From: Mesorhizobium sp. WSM2240
GTDB taxonomy: Bacteria > Pseudomonadota > Alphaproteobacteria > Rhizobiales > Rhizobiaceae
Length of the DNA stretch: 64,000 nt
NCBI RefSeq assembly: GCF_040438645.1
Contig: NZ_CP159253.1
Location: 2,542,001 to 2,606,000, forward strand
Direction of reading: 5' to 3'
Shown here: one piece after another, positions 33,420 through 42,044 of the stretch
How positions within the stretch are numbered: position 1 is the stretch's first letter
How the letters are laid out: each line of letters opens with the position of its first letter
The notes under the pieces: model-generated
The model's database searches: none
What the model saw: only the letters and a program-made list of their open reading frames with translations
Told to the model about the DNA's origin: nothing
Position numbers and translations under genes: made by a program

Positions 33420-35390
33420 TTGCCGAATTCCGTTTCCCTGACATTTCCCGATGGCTCCGTTCGCGAATACGACGCGGCGATGACCGGGGCTGCCCTTGCC
33501 GAATCCATTTCCAAGTCGCTGGCGAAGAAAGCGGTCGCCTATGCCGTCGACGGCGTGATCCGCGATCTGTCCGACCCGCTGGAGCGTTCCGGCAAAATCG
33601 AGATCGTCACCCGCGACGACCCGCGCGCCCTGGAATTGATCCGCCATGACACAGCGCACGTGCTGGCCGAAGCCGTACAGGAATTGTGGCCGGGTACGCA
33701 GGTGACGATCGGCCCGGTGATCGAGAACGGATTCTACTACGATTTCGCTCGCAATGAGCCGTTCACGCCGGAGGATTTTCCCGCCATCGAAAAGAAGATG
33801 CGCGAGATTATCGGCCGCAACAGGCCTTTCACCAAGGAAGTCTGGCCGCGCGAAAAGGCGAGACAGATCTTTCGTGATAAGGGCGAGGCCTACAAGGTGG
33901 AGCTGATCGACGCGATCCCTGAGGACCAGGATCTCAAAATCTACTTCCAGGGCGACTGGTTCGACCTCTGCCGCGGTCCGCACATGGCCTCGACCGGCCA
34001 GATCGGCAACGCCTTCAAGCTGATGAAGGTCGCCGGCGCCTACTGGCGCGGCGATTCCAACAACCCGATGCTGACGCGCATCTACGGCACGGCATGGGCC
34101 GACCAGGCGCAGCTCGACACCTACCTGACCATGCTGGAGGAGGCGGAAAAGCGCGACCACCGCAAGCTCGGCCGCGAGATGGACCTGTTCCATTTCCAGG
34201 AGGAGGGGCCGGGCGTCGTCTTCTGGCATTCCAAGGGCTGGAAGATGTTCCAGAACCTCGTCTCCTATATGCGCCGCCGGCTTGCCGACGACTATGAGGA
34301 GGTGAACGCGCCGCAGGTGCTCGATCATTCCCTCTGGGAGACTTCCGGCCACTGGGGCTGGTATAAGGAAAACATGTTCGCCGTGCGCACGGCCGACGAG
34401 GAGGCCGAGGACCAGCGCGTCTTCGCGCTGAAGCCGATGAACTGCCCCGGCCACGTCCAGATCTTCAAGCACGGCCTGAAGTCATATCGCGAACTGCCGA
34501 TCCGGCTTGCCGAATTCGGCGCGGTGCATCGCTATGAGCCGTCCGGCGCGCTGCATGGGCTGATGCGGGTGCGCGGCTTCACCCAGGACGACGCTCACAT
34601 CTTCTGCACTGAAGAGCAGCTCGCGGCCGAGTGCCTGAAGATCAACGATCTCATTCTCTCGACCTATGCGGATTTCGGTTTCAACGAGATAACCGTCCGC
34701 TTCGCCACGCGGCCTGAAAAGAAGGTCGGCTCGGACGCGCTTTGGGACCATGCCGAAGGGATAATGAGCGGCGTTCTGAAGGAGATCCAGCAGTCCGACA
34801 GTCGCATCCGGACGGAGATAAATCCGGGCGACGGCGCCTTTTACGGCCCGAAGTTCGACTACTCGCTGAAGGACGCGATCGGCCGCGAATGGCAGTGCGG
34901 CACCACGCAGGTCGACTTCAACCTGCCGGCGCGCTTCGGGGCGTTCTATATCGGCAGCGATTCGGAAAAGAAGCAGCCTGTCATGGTCCACCGCGCCATA
35001 TGCGGTTCCATGGAGCGTTTTCTCGGCATCCTGATCGAGAATTATGCCGGGCATTTCCCGCTCTGGTTTGCGCCGCTGCAGGTGGTCGTGGCGACGATCA
35101 CCTCAGACGCCGACGACTACGCCACCTCCGTCGTGAAGCGCCTGAAGCAAGCCGGGCTTTCGGCCGAGGCCGACCTGCGCAACGAGAAGATCAACTACAA
35201 GGTCCGGGAGCACTCGCTGGCCAAGGTTCCGGTCATTCTCGTCTGCGGCAAGCGCGAGGCTGAGGAAAACACCGTCAACATCCGACGGCTCGGCTCACGC
35301 GACCAGCAGTCGCTGTCGCTTGACGAGGCCGTTGCGAGCCTCGCCGAGGAAGCCGTCCCGCCCGACCTCAGGCGCAAGGAGCTTGCCTGA
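33420..35390 (+). CDS. thrS: Threonyl-tRNA synthetase
   Basis: ThrRS charges tRNA-Thr and edits mis-charged serine. The 656-residue protein has an N-terminal TGS domain ([16 protein letters not shown]), the editing domain with [12 protein letters not shown] and the class II core. Core motifs are [25 protein letters not shown] (zinc cysteine), [19 protein letters not shown] and [21 protein letters not shown]. The anticodon-binding domain closes the chain. The start is a TTG at 33420 with GGAG seven bases upstream; a later ATG would cut into the TGS domain. A long inverted repeat after the stop likely terminates transcription. Confidence 0.96.
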   Translation: MPNSVSLTFPDGSVREYDAAMTGAALAESISKSLAKKAVAYAVDGVIRDLSDPLERSGKIEIVTRDDPRALELIRHDTAHVLAEAVQELWPGTQVTIGPVIENGFYYDFARNEPFTPEDFPAIEKKMREIIGRNRPFTKEVWPREKARQIFRDKGEAYKVELIDAIPEDQDLKIYFQGDWFDLCRGPHMASTGQIGNAFKLMKVAGAYWRGDSNNPMLTRIYGTAWADQAQLDTYLTMLEEAEKRDHRKLGREMDLFHFQEEGPGVVFWHSKGWKMFQNLVSYMRRRLADDYEEVNAPQVLDHSLWETSGHWGWYKENMFAVRTADEEAEDQRVFALKPMNCPGHVQIFKHGLKSYRELPIRLAEFGAVHRYEPSGALHGLMRVRGFTQDDAHIFCTEEQLAAECLKINDLILSTYADFGFNEITVRFATRPEKKVGSDALWDHAEGIMSGVLKEIQQSDSRIRTEINPGDGAFYGPKFDYSLKDAIGREWQCGTTQVDFNLPARFGAFYIGSDSEKKQPVMVHRAICGSMERFLGILIENYAGHFPLWFAPLQVVVATITSDADDYATSVVKRLKQAGLSAEADLRNEKINYKVREHSLAKVPVILVCGKREAEENTVNIRRLGSRDQQSLSLDEAVASLAEEAVPPDLRRKELA

Positions 35391-35420
35391 TCAGGCCACA
35401 AGCAGTTGATTTCATGAGAT

Positions 35421-35459
35421 GAAGGCGAGGGCAGGCGGGTCGCCTGTCCCTCGGCCTTC
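35421..35459. terminator. Bidirectional hairpin between convergent thrS and 35458 gene
   Basis: GAAGGCGAGGGCAGGCG (35421-35437) pairs with the segment 35441-35459 (CGCCTGTCCCTCGGCCTTC) with small bulges, around a GGT loop. No T-tract follows, so the terminator function is inferred from position between converging genes. Confidence 0.5.
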
Positions 35460-36417
35460 AGTCGACGTCGTCGACTGCGGCCGCTTCGGTCGTTACGACC
35501 TCGACCTCCTGATTGCGCCCACCGACGACTGTGAAGTCGCGCTGGTAGATGCGGTCGCGGTTTTTGGCGACGATTGAATAATCGCCTTCGGCAAGCACCA
35601 TCGAGGCGTAGGCGCCGACGCTTTCGCGGACGGGATCGCCGGATTCGGTCAGGACCGACCAAGACGTGTCGGCGATGGCCTCGCCGCCCGGTTCGCGCAC
35701 GAGCTTCATCGTCAGTTCGGCCGCGCGGTGCTCGACCGTGGCTTCGGTCAGCTTGCCGGCTTCCACGCGGATATCGGACCGGATGACCGCGTTGACCGAG
35801 CCGTAGGTCGAAACCACGTGATAGACGCCGGAATTGAGGCGAATCACGGTGTTCGGGCTCACATTGGGAAGGATCAGCGCCCGGTCACCGTCGGCATCGG
35901 CCTCAGCATCGTAGATGGAGAAGCGCAGCTTTTCCGGCGGAATGCGCACGCCGCCTGAAAGCACCGCGTCGAGTTGCAGTCCGCCGGCGTCGAGGACGAA
36001 ATCCTCGCGTTTTGCCTCGCTTCCGACCGTGATCCGCTTCGTCGCGCCCGCCCGGCCGAAGGCTGCGTGCACGAGATAGCTGCCCGGACCCAGCTGGAAC
36101 GTTCCGGTGCCGCCCCGAGACGAGGCGACCAGCGGCAGCTTGCCGTCCTGTCCGGGCTCGGGCTTGAACACCCGCCAGACCAGCCCGCGCGTTATTTCGG
36201 CTCCGCCTTCGGTCATCTGCGCGGAGAGCGTGACCACGCCGCCGCTGCCCTGGGCCAGCGGCGCCTCGCTCTGCGGCGATGCAAAATTCGTGATGGCGGG
36301 AAGCTCGAGGGCCGGAAGCTGGTCGCCGAACTCCTGCGCGGAAACCACAGCCGGCGCCGCCGTCAGCACGACAGCGCTCGCGGCAAGCGCAAGAAACCGG
36401 AAAATCCCCTCGATCAT
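35458..36417 (-). CDS. Secreted protein with repeated beta-domains, function unknown
   Basis: The 319-residue protein has a signal peptide (MIEGIFRFLALAASAVVLTAAPAVVSAQ). Successive beta-sandwich-like units follow: GLVWRVFKPEPGQDGKLPL...GTFQLGPGSYLVHAAFGRA, LRFSIYDAEAD...NSGVYHVVSTYG, and TSWSVLTESGDPVRESVGAYASMVLAEGDYSIVAKN. Each repeats a pattern of value, then PGxYxV strand. This recalls carboxypeptidase-regulatory or PEGA-like domains, and three such units can be counted. The start at 36417 removes an upstream segment not resembling a signal. No functional partner is adjacent. Confidence 0.7.
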   Translation of the reverse strand: MIEGIFRFLALAASAVVLTAAPAVVSAQEFGDQLPALELPAITNFASPQSEAPLAQGSGGVVTLSAQMTEGGAEITRGLVWRVFKPEPGQDGKLPLVASSRGGTGTFQLGPGSYLVHAAFGRAGATKRITVGSEAKREDFVLDAGGLQLDAVLSGGVRIPPEKLRFSIYDAEADADGDRALILPNVSPNTVIRLNSGVYHVVSTYGSVNAVIRSDIRVEAGKLTEATVEHRAAELTMKLVREPGGEAIADTSWSVLTESGDPVRESVGAYASMVLAEGDYSIVAKNRDRIYQRDFTVVGGRNQEVEVVTTEAAAVDDVD

Positions 36418-36569
36418 GATGGCGTTTAGAACCCAGACGCGCGGCAAATTCAAGGCCGGTTGTTGCGCGCCCGATGGAGTTGCGCAACCTGACTTGCCGC
36501 TGCAATCCGAAAGTGCCTGGCTGCGCTCTGGGCGCGCGAAACCGAAGCAAATGCGGCGGTCTGCCTAAC

Positions 36570-36605
36570 GAGAAAGTTCCATAATATATCTTATGCGACT
36601 TTCTC
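36570..36605. repeat. Inverted repeat in the intergenic gap
   Basis: GAGAAAGT (36570-36577) and ACTTTCTC (36598-36605) are exact inverted copies around a 20-bp AT-rich core. It sits 43 bp beyond the stop of the regulator gene (minus strand) and upstream of the secreted protein. It may be an operator or terminator; the sequence alone does not decide. Confidence 0.35.
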
Positions 36606-36647
36606 TTGTAGCGCCTGCGCGGTCCGTTTGCGATGTCGCGCTGGCCG

Positions 36648-38168
36648 TCACTCCGGAAGACCGGCCTTGCGAAAACCATCGACGAAATGCTCAAGCGTCG
36701 CTGCGTCGCGGAATGGCTCCGTCGCGGCCCAGTGGCGAATTGTGAAATGCGGGTTGCCGACGAGGAACAGTTCGACCTCCGCGCGGGCCTCGTCGAGCCG
36801 GCCGAGTTGCGCAAGGCTTGCCGCCAGGAAGCGGCGTGAGCTTGTCCGATACGTCTCGTCCCTGCGCAGTGTCTCGACCGCGGCTTCGTAGTCGCCGGCC
36901 GCATATTGCGCCTGACCCAGCGTCAGATAGTACCAACTTGCCGGAAACGGGTTCAGCCGGAACGCCTTGCGAATGTGCTCAAGGCCCTCCCCGACCCGTC
37001 CGGCCAAAACTGCGATGTCCGACAATGCCGCCCAGGCGTCGGCCTCGTTCGAATCGAGCTCGATCGCCTTGGCGAATTCCGCATCCGCCTCGGCGAAGCT
37101 GCGCTCATATGCAAGCAGGTAAGCCAGGACCCAGCGGCAGCCGGCATCGTTGGGATCGATCGCCACGGCTTTGCGCGCCAGCTCCAAGGCAGCGCTACGG
37201 CTAGCTTCAGTTGGTCCGCCCGAATGCACCCATCCCATCCAGTGGTTCATGGCAAGCCAGCGATAAGCCTCGGCGTATCCCGGATCGAGCGCAACCGCGC
37301 GCGTGAGCATCAGATGCGCTTCCCGCGCCGTTTGCGGCGAATCATCCATCAGCCTGCGCGCCCGCACGCAGAGATCGTACGCCTCGAGATTTTTGGGCCG
37401 ATTGCGCGGCGGCGGCGCGCGCAGCCGGCCGAGCAGCGCCTCCACGATCTTGCCGGTGACCTCGTCCTGAACGGCAAAGATATCCTCCAGGCTGCGGTCA
37501 AAGCGTTCCGCCCATAGATGGTCGCCACTCACCGCGTCGACCAGCTGTGCGTTGATGCGCACGCGTCCCGCGGCGCGTCTTGCGCTGCCCTCCAGCAGGT
37601 AGCGCACACCAAGATCCCCTGCGATCCCGCGCACGTCCATCGCCCTTCCTTTGTAGGCCAAGGCAGAGTTGCGTGCGATGACGAACAGGCCGGAGATACT
37701 GGACAGGTCGGTGATCAGGTCTTCGGTCAACCCATCCACGAAGGCGCCCTGCTCCGGATCGTTGCTGAGATTGACGAAGGGCAGCACGGCTATCGATGGT
37801 TTGCCGGGCAGCGGCAAAGGTTTTCGCTCAGCGCTACCGAGCTGTTCGACGGCGGCCGTGAAGCGGTAGCCGACGCGCGGAACCGTGGCGATCCATTCGC
37901 CGCCCCCATTTCCGGTCTTGTCGGCCGGACCAAGCAGCTTCCTGAGCTGCGCGATCTGGACGGTGAGATTGCCTTCCTCGACCGCCCTGCCCGGCCACGC
38001 AGCGTCCATCAACTCGGCCTTGCCCAGGATTTCGCCGGGCCGTCCGACGAGCGCCGCAAGCAGTTTCAGCCCGCGATAGCCGACGGCAACGGGGACATCG
38101 TTCCGAAGCAGCGTTCCCGCCTCCGGATCAAGCACAAACGGACCAAAGGCAAAGGGCGATCCCTGCAT
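36648..38168 (-). CDS. CadC-type transcription regulator with winged helix and TPR repeats
   Basis: The 506-residue protein starts with an OmpR/CadC winged-helix domain (FGPFVLDPEAGTLLRNDVPVAVGYRGLKLLAALV through WIATVPRVGYRFTA, residues 8-107). A section SIAVLPFVNLSNDPEQGAFVDGLTEDLITDLSSI follows, typical of FlgO-like/adenylate-cyclase-associated proteins. At least four TPR-like helices come next (ALDPGYAEAYRWLAMNHWM; ELDSNEADAWAALSDIAVLAG). There is no membrane helix, so sensing is cytoplasmic. ATGs at 38177 and 38168 are close; the second has AAGGA at better spacing. The target is unknown; the next gene downstream is secreted-protein gene 35458, and the ureohydrolase lies upstream. Confidence 0.82.
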   Translation of the reverse strand: MQGSPFAFGPFVLDPEAGTLLRNDVPVAVGYRGLKLLAALVGRPGEILGKAELMDAAWPGRAVEEGNLTVQIAQLRKLLGPADKTGNGGGEWIATVPRVGYRFTAAVEQLGSAERKPLPLPGKPSIAVLPFVNLSNDPEQGAFVDGLTEDLITDLSSISGLFVIARNSALAYKGRAMDVRGIAGDLGVRYLLEGSARRAAGRVRINAQLVDAVSGDHLWAERFDRSLEDIFAVQDEVTGKIVEALLGRLRAPPPRNRPKNLEAYDLCVRARRLMDDSPQTAREAHLMLTRAVALDPGYAEAYRWLAMNHWMGWVHSGGPTEASRSAALELARKAVAIDPNDAGCRWVLAYLLAYERSFAEADAEFAKAIELDSNEADAWAALSDIAVLAGRVGEGLEHIRKAFRLNPFPASWYYLTLGQAQYAAGDYEAAVETLRRDETYRTSSRRFLAASLAQLGRLDEARAEVELFLVGNPHFTIRHWAATEPFRDAATLEHFVDGFRKAGLPE

Positions 38169-38231
38169 GCGGCGCATCCTTAGAGCGTTTCAAGCTTAGA
38201 TGGAACCGTTCTGCCGGAGGGAAGCCGGGTT

Positions 38232-39143
38232 TCAAACCTGCCGAACGATGGTGCCGATCACATTGACGAGAAGGCGCGCGGCGGTCAGGGCCGACAGGCC
38301 GTCAATGTCGGCGGGAGGATAGAGTTCGACAAGGTCGAATCCTGCGATCCTGGCCCGCCTGCCGACGCCCGCGATCAGGTCGATCACCTGCGTGTAGGTG
38401 AGGCCGCCGGGCGTACGCGCCGCCACGCCCGGCATGATGCCGGGATCGAGGCCGTCGCAGTCGAGGGTGACGACAACCCGCGCTCCTTCCGGAATATGCC
38501 GGAGAGCGGCTTCGACGCCCTGAGCATGAACCTCACGGGCGGTCACGAGGCGGCTGCCATAGTGCCGCGCCGCTTCGATTTCGGTGAGGCGTGCGCTGCC
38601 GACGCTACGGATGCCGACCTGCACGATGCCGGCGACATGCGGCATCTCGCTCGCCCGGCGCATCGGGTTCGAATAGCCATAGCGTTCGCCATGCAACTCG
38701 TCACGCCAGTCGATATGGGCGTCGATCTGCAGGATCCAAACCAGCCCGTGATCCGCAAAGCCGGCGAGGAAGGGAATGGGCACGGAATCGTCACCGCCGA
38801 GCAGGATCGGTACGGCCGGCAATGCCAAAACCTCACGCGTCTTCGCCTCGATCAGAGCCCGATTGCCGGCATTGTCATGCATGGTGGTCGGGATGTCGCC
38901 GGCGTCGATGCAGCAGACCGGGTGGTCGTCGAACAGCGGGCCGCCGAGATCGAAATCCCAGTGCTCGACGAGCGCGGCATCGCCCTGGCTCGCAGCGCGG
39001 ATGGCGTCGGCGGCCAAGGCATAGCCGCTGCTGTCCTTGCCGGGATATGTGCTGCCGTGACCGGCTCCGAAGATCACCGCACGGGGCATGCGGCCATCGG
39101 TGAGGCGATCGGGAAAGCCGAGGAAGGCAGGTGAGACTGTCAT
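38232..39143 (-). CDS. Ureohydrolase (agmatinase/arginase family) with modified metal motif
   Basis: The 303-residue protein has the ureohydrolase fold: ILLGGDDSVPIPFLAGF, LQIDAHIDWRDELHGERYGYSNPMRRASEM and VVVTLDCDGLDPGIMPGVAARTPGGLTY. DAHID and DCDGLDP supply four manganese aspartates. The first motif is GGDDSV rather than GGDHS, so the usual manganese histidine is replaced by aspartate. The substrate could be agmatine, guanidinobutyrate or another guanidino compound. The ATG at 39143 begins MTVSPAFLGFPDRL, where the family homology begins. Confidence 0.85.
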   Translation of the reverse strand: MTVSPAFLGFPDRLTDGRMPRAVIFGAGHGSTYPGKDSSGYALAADAIRAASQGDAALVEHWDFDLGGPLFDDHPVCCIDAGDIPTTMHDNAGNRALIEAKTREVLALPAVPILLGGDDSVPIPFLAGFADHGLVWILQIDAHIDWRDELHGERYGYSNPMRRASEMPHVAGIVQVGIRSVGSARLTEIEAARHYGSRLVTAREVHAQGVEAALRHIPEGARVVVTLDCDGLDPGIMPGVAARTPGGLTYTQVIDLIAGVGRRARIAGFDLVELYPPADIDGLSALTAARLLVNVIGTIVRQV

Positions 39144-39186
39144 TTCTTGATGGTTTTGATGACGGTATCGCAAGATTAGCCCGTTT

Positions 39187-39208
39187 GGAAGTTTTTGGAA
39201 CTATTTGG
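39187..39208. repeat. Left copy of a direct repeat flanking the ArsR-SRPBCC pair
   Basis: A 22-bp sequence starting GGAAGTTTTTGGAAC and ending TATTTGG is identical to 40845-40866. Weaker similarity extends on both sides (GCCC-TT before, GCTTAATT, CGCCG and CTGCAGAA after), so the related segments span about 60-70 bp. Confidence 0.7.
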
Positions 39209-39377
39209 GAGAGCTTAATTTCGACGCCGTTCGCGTTTCTGCAGAAGCGATCCTCCGCCGCACGCCCAGTTCGACTGCAATCGCCAACATTGCGCTCGTG
39301 ATCCGGGAAGCGGAAAACTTAGCAGACTGACGAAGTTTTCTCTTGCGCCTCGCAGCGATGAAGTGATAGTTAGCTGT

Positions 39378-39719
39378 ATGGCTAAGCATGATCCTGATCT
39401 CTCACTGTTGTTCCATGCCCTGGCAGACCCGACCCGACGGTCGATCCTCACCCGGCTGGCCGAACGGTCCGCCCGGGTGACGGATTTGGCTGGGCCTACG
39501 GGACTGCGTCTGCCCACGGTAATGCGGCACCTTTCCGTACTGGAGCAGGCGGGGCTGATCGCCACGTCCAAGGACGGGCGGATACGCACCTGCGCCATCG
39601 TACCCGAGGCTATGGAGCCGGTGCGGACATGGCTCGATGAACAGCGGGCCATTTGGGAAGCCCGGCTCCACCGGTTGGATGCATTTGTGATGAATGTGAT
39701 GAAGGAACGCGGAAAATGA
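39378..39719 (+). CDS. ArsR-family transcriptional repressor
   Basis: The 113-residue protein is a compact winged helix: LFHALADPTRRSILTRLAERSARVTDLAGPTGLRLPTVMRHLSVLEQAGLIATSKDGRIRTCAI. There is no CxC metal site of the ArsR/SmtB metal sensors. Such metal-free members usually regulate an adjacent SRPBCC gene, and here the partner overlaps by ATGA. It therefore probably represses its own operon in response to a small molecule or another signal. The ATG at 39378 is chosen over a GTG 15 bases upstream because the family begins there. Confidence 0.9.
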   Translation: MAKHDPDLSLLFHALADPTRRSILTRLAERSARVTDLAGPTGLRLPTVMRHLSVLEQAGLIATSKDGRIRTCAIVPEAMEPVRTWLDEQRAIWEARLHRLDAFVMNVMKERGK

Positions 39720-40642
39720 CATCGAACTTGAAGCCGAGCAGCAAGCCCCGTACGGCGCCTGATGATAGGAGGGATCGTTTTGCGACGCTGACCTTCGAGC
39801 GGGAGGTGGCCGCGCCGTTGTCGGTGCTGTGGCAGGCTTGGACGGCCCCGGCCGCGCGGGCGGTCTGGGCTGCCCCATCGCCCTTGGTCATTGTGGAATT
39901 CTTGGAGGCCGACACAAGGGTGGGTGGACGCGAGGTCTCGCTCTGCAAGGTGGAGGGCCAGCCCGACATCCGCTGCGAGTGCGGCTGGCTGGAGTTGCAG
40001 CCGGCGGTGTGCAGTGTGAACTACGAGGTGATCTCGTCTGGGGGCGTGACGCAATCGGTGGCGCTGGTGACGGCGGAGGTCTCAGGCACGGGCGAGCGCA
40101 GCCGGCTGGTCGTGACGGTGCAGCTTTCCTCGCTGGCCGAGGATATGGAGGCGGGCTACCGACAAGGTTTTGGGGCGGGACTGGACAATCTCGCCGGCGT
40201 GGCCGAGCGGACCATGCTGCTGCAGCGCGTGATACGTGCGCCGCGAGCGGTGATCTGGGGCGCGTGGATGAACAACGAGACTCTGCCGCAATGGTGGGGA
40301 CCGGACGGGTTCTCCTGTCGGACGAAGAGGATAGACCTGCGGACAGGCGGCGAATGGGTCTTCGACATGATTGGGCCGGATGGCACGGTCTTCCCGAACC
40401 ACCATCGCTACGGCGAGGTCCGCGCCGAGGAAAGGATGGGCTACACGCTTCTCTGGGGCGAGAATGGGCCGAAACATGCCGATGCCTGGGCCTCGTTCGA
40501 GGATCACGACGAGGGCACGAAGGTGACGCTGGGCATGATCCTCAGCACGGCTGCCGAGTTCCAAGAGGCGAAGGGCTTCGGGGCTGAAGAACTGGGACTG
40601 CAAACTCTGGGCAAACTAGAGCGCTTCGTCACATCCCGGTGA
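39716..40642 (+). CDS. Tandem SRPBCC (AHSA1-like) protein
   Basis: The 308-residue protein consists of two AHSA1/SRPBCC ligand-binding domains. The first runs about 20-155 (FEREVAAPLSVLWQAWTAPAARAVWAAP) and the second about 160-305 (LLQRVIRAPRAVIWGAWMNNETLPQWWGPDGFSCRTKRIDLRTGGEW). The second is the more canonical; the first has lost the W-W-GP motif. Its ATG overlaps the arsR stop (ATGA), so the two are translated as a unit. Function in small-molecule binding is inferred. The pair lies between two direct repeats, suggestive of an inserted cassette. Confidence 0.85.
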   Translation: MTSNLKPSSKPRTAPDDRRDRFATLTFEREVAAPLSVLWQAWTAPAARAVWAAPSPLVIVEFLEADTRVGGREVSLCKVEGQPDIRCECGWLELQPAVCSVNYEVISSGGVTQSVALVTAEVSGTGERSRLVVTVQLSSLAEDMEAGYRQGFGAGLDNLAGVAERTMLLQRVIRAPRAVIWGAWMNNETLPQWWGPDGFSCRTKRIDLRTGGEWVFDMIGPDGTVFPNHHRYGEVRAEERMGYTLLWGENGPKHADAWASFEDHDEGTKVTLGMILSTAAEFQEAKGFGAEELGLQTLGKLERFVTSR

Positions 40643-40957
40643 AAAGCTACCGCTTCCCATCGCTACAGAACGGGTTTGCCGAAATGGGCGGGCCACTTTC
40701 TCGAGGCAAGCACTAGCGGCGGGTTTGGGGAGCGGCTCGCTCCGGACGAACGGCGGGCAAGGGGGCCCAGAGCTGCCGTTCACACATTTGACGTGTGGAC
40801 GTCACCAAGGGGTCCAATTCCAGCCGCTTGCATATCGCCCATTAGGAAGTTTTTGGAACTATTTGGACGCGCTTAATTACGCCGCTGTTTCCATCCTGCA
40901 GAATCCAACCTCTTCAGGTCGATGGGCTTCCGGCCCTCAACCCGTATGGAGTTTGCC
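40643..40957. other. Non-coding stretch downstream of the SRPBCC gene
   Basis: This 315-bp stretch has no credible gene. It holds the right copy of the direct repeat (40845-40866) and the leader of the DUF1127 gene, whose GGAG (40948-40951) is six bases from its ATG. The remainder, 40650-40840, is GC-rich sequence with no recognised motif and might be gene debris. Confidence 0.4.
40845..40866. repeat. Right copy of the direct repeat flanking the ArsR-SRPBCC pair
   Basis: This is identical over 22 bp to 39187-39208, in the same orientation, 1,658 bp apart. It lies 91 bp upstream of the DUF1127 start at 40958, so it may be part of that gene's promoter region. Confidence 0.7.
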
Positions 40958-41350
40958 ATGAACAATACTCTCCCCGGGAGGCCAGGACGACCGCATATGA
41001 CGTTGGTCACCCCCTCCGGCCCTTCGGGCCAACTCCCCCGTCGAGGCGGAGGGCGTGGAACTTGGCACCTCTCCCTCCCCTCGATGGGGAGGGAGCTGAG
41101 CGTAGCGAGGCGGGTGGGATGCAACGCCTTGTCATATGCAATTGCCCTACCCACAGGACCGTCAAGCGTGTCGCGCCGGCGCTACAGCCTGGCTACCCTG
41201 CGAAGCATCATCGCGGCTTGGAGCGAGCGGATGCGCTTTCGCTGGGAACTTGAGCAAAAGGCGAAGGACAGTCCCCACTTGATCGACGATATCGGTCTGA
41301 CAAGACGGCAGGTCGACGCGGAGATCGCCAAGCACATCTGGCAAGCATAA
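40958..41350 (+). CDS. DUF1127 protein with an anomalous N-terminal extension
   Basis: The last 50 or so residues are a clear DUF1127 domain: TLRSIIAAWSERMRFRWELEQKAKDSPHLIDDIGLTRRQVDAEIAKHIWQA. The ATG at 40958, with GGAG six bases upstream, gives MNNTLPGRPGRPHM. Roughly 40 codons follow that translate a palindromic repeat (41008-41115) before the normal arginine-serine linker SSVSRRRYSLATL. Typical members are 45-80 residues, so 130 is unusual. The reading frame stays open through the repeat. Alternatively translation might begin inside or after the repeat at a GTG or TTG. A small RNA-binding or regulatory role is inferred. Confidence 0.65.
   Translation: MNNTLPGRPGRPHMTLVTPSGPSGQLPRRGGGRGTWHLSLPSMGRELSVARRVGCNALSYAIALPTGPSSVSRRRYSLATLRSIIAAWSERMRFRWELEQKAKDSPHLIDDIGLTRRQVDAEIAKHIWQA
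41008..41100. repeat. Rhizobial palindromic repeat inside the DUF1127 reading frame
   Basis: GGCCC/GGGCC (41018-41030) forms one small hairpin. CTCCCTCCCC (41071-41080) with GGGGAGGGAG (41086-41095) forms a perfect 10-bp stem around TCGAT. CACCCCCTCC...CTCCCCC is a composition typical of dispersed intergenic palindromes in alphaproteobacteria. Confidence 0.6.
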
Positions 41351-41921
41351 GGCGAATGTTGCAATGAAACGGGATCGCCAACGTCCGCGCGCCGCAGGGG
41401 TCCAGGGCAATCGCTTGAAGAGATTTCCCCCGCCCCGCGTCGCGGCTGCCGTCGTCAGCATTCATCAGGGTGTGAATATTTTCCTGCCATCCGGAATATT
41501 CTTGAAGGATCTTTTCCGGCGATTTCAATCTCTTAGCCGTTTGCCGCAAAAAAGTTCGCTCCTATTTTGTCCATCTCTGAAAAACCTCCCCGACAATAGC
41601 GCCATCTCCCGCACGGGAACTCGGGTCATGAACCGAATGAGCGAGGCGGGAGACGGTGTCCGGATCGGTCGCGCAACGGTAGCGCGGCTGGGCGATGAGC
41701 CCCCAGGTCCGGGCCTGACGGAAGGGTCAGCGTGCGCGAATGCATCCACTCTTCCAGGGCAAGAACACCGGGCAGCGGCCGCGAGGTCGCATTATCGGGC
41801 GGCTTACCACCGCCCAGTCAGCGACCGGACGGCCGCTGCCTTCCCACCTTCGGGGAATGCCGGAGGGAGAATATCCAGGCCGGTGAAATTCCGGAGCGTG
41901 GAAACAGGGAAACTCAGACCG
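41351..41921 (+). ncRNA. Hairpin-rich leader region upstream of the MFS gene
   Basis: Some 570 bp without a credible long gene. Between 41670 and 41894 at least seven small stems can be drawn: 41670-41686 (CGCGC/GCGCG), 41688-41706, 41715-41730 (CTGAC/GTCAG), 41797-41815 (GGGCGG/CCGCCC), 41819-41838 (CAGCG/CGCTG), 41841-41857 and 41880-41894 (CCGG/CCGG). This density suggests a structured RNA leader, although GC-rich DNA yields many chance stems. It matches no riboswitch class that I recognise. Confidence 0.3.
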
Positions 41922-42044
41922 ATGGAGACCGCGATGAATGCCGGGCCTGGAATTCCTCGCCCCGGCCAGCCCGAAGCCAAAGCGCCTGCAAGTCTGCGCG
42001 GAACTCGCCGGACCTTGTCGGAATCTGCTGGGAAGTCCGCATGA
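41922..42044 (+). CDS. Possible leader peptide of the MFS gene
   Basis: A 40-codon reading frame (METAMNAGPGIPRPGQPEAK...) ends with a TGA that overlaps the MFS ATG (ATGA). The inner ATG at 41934 has GGAG (41924-41927) six bases upstream. The peptide is proline- and arginine-rich with no family resemblance. Coupling at the MFS start, the upstream RBS and the structured leader suggest a leader peptide controlling the transporter. It could equally be a chance frame. Confidence 0.35.
   Translation: METAMNAGPGIPRPGQPEAKAPASLRGTRRTLSESAGKSA

Noticed and set aside
41670..41706. tRNA-like D-arm sequence GCGCAACGGTAGCGC
   Set aside because: No matching acceptor stem, T arm or CCA end could be found at the right distance, and the next hairpin does not have a 7-base anticodon loop.
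41640..41900. Cobalamin or other known riboswitch
   Set aside because: The B12-box consensus and the core of other classes I know could not be aligned; only generic stem-loops are visible.
41364..41921. Long open frame ahead of the MFS gene as a protein-coding gene
   Set aside because: No start with a ribosome site, no motif and low codon quality; only the final 40 codons near the MFS start were kept, as a weak candidate.
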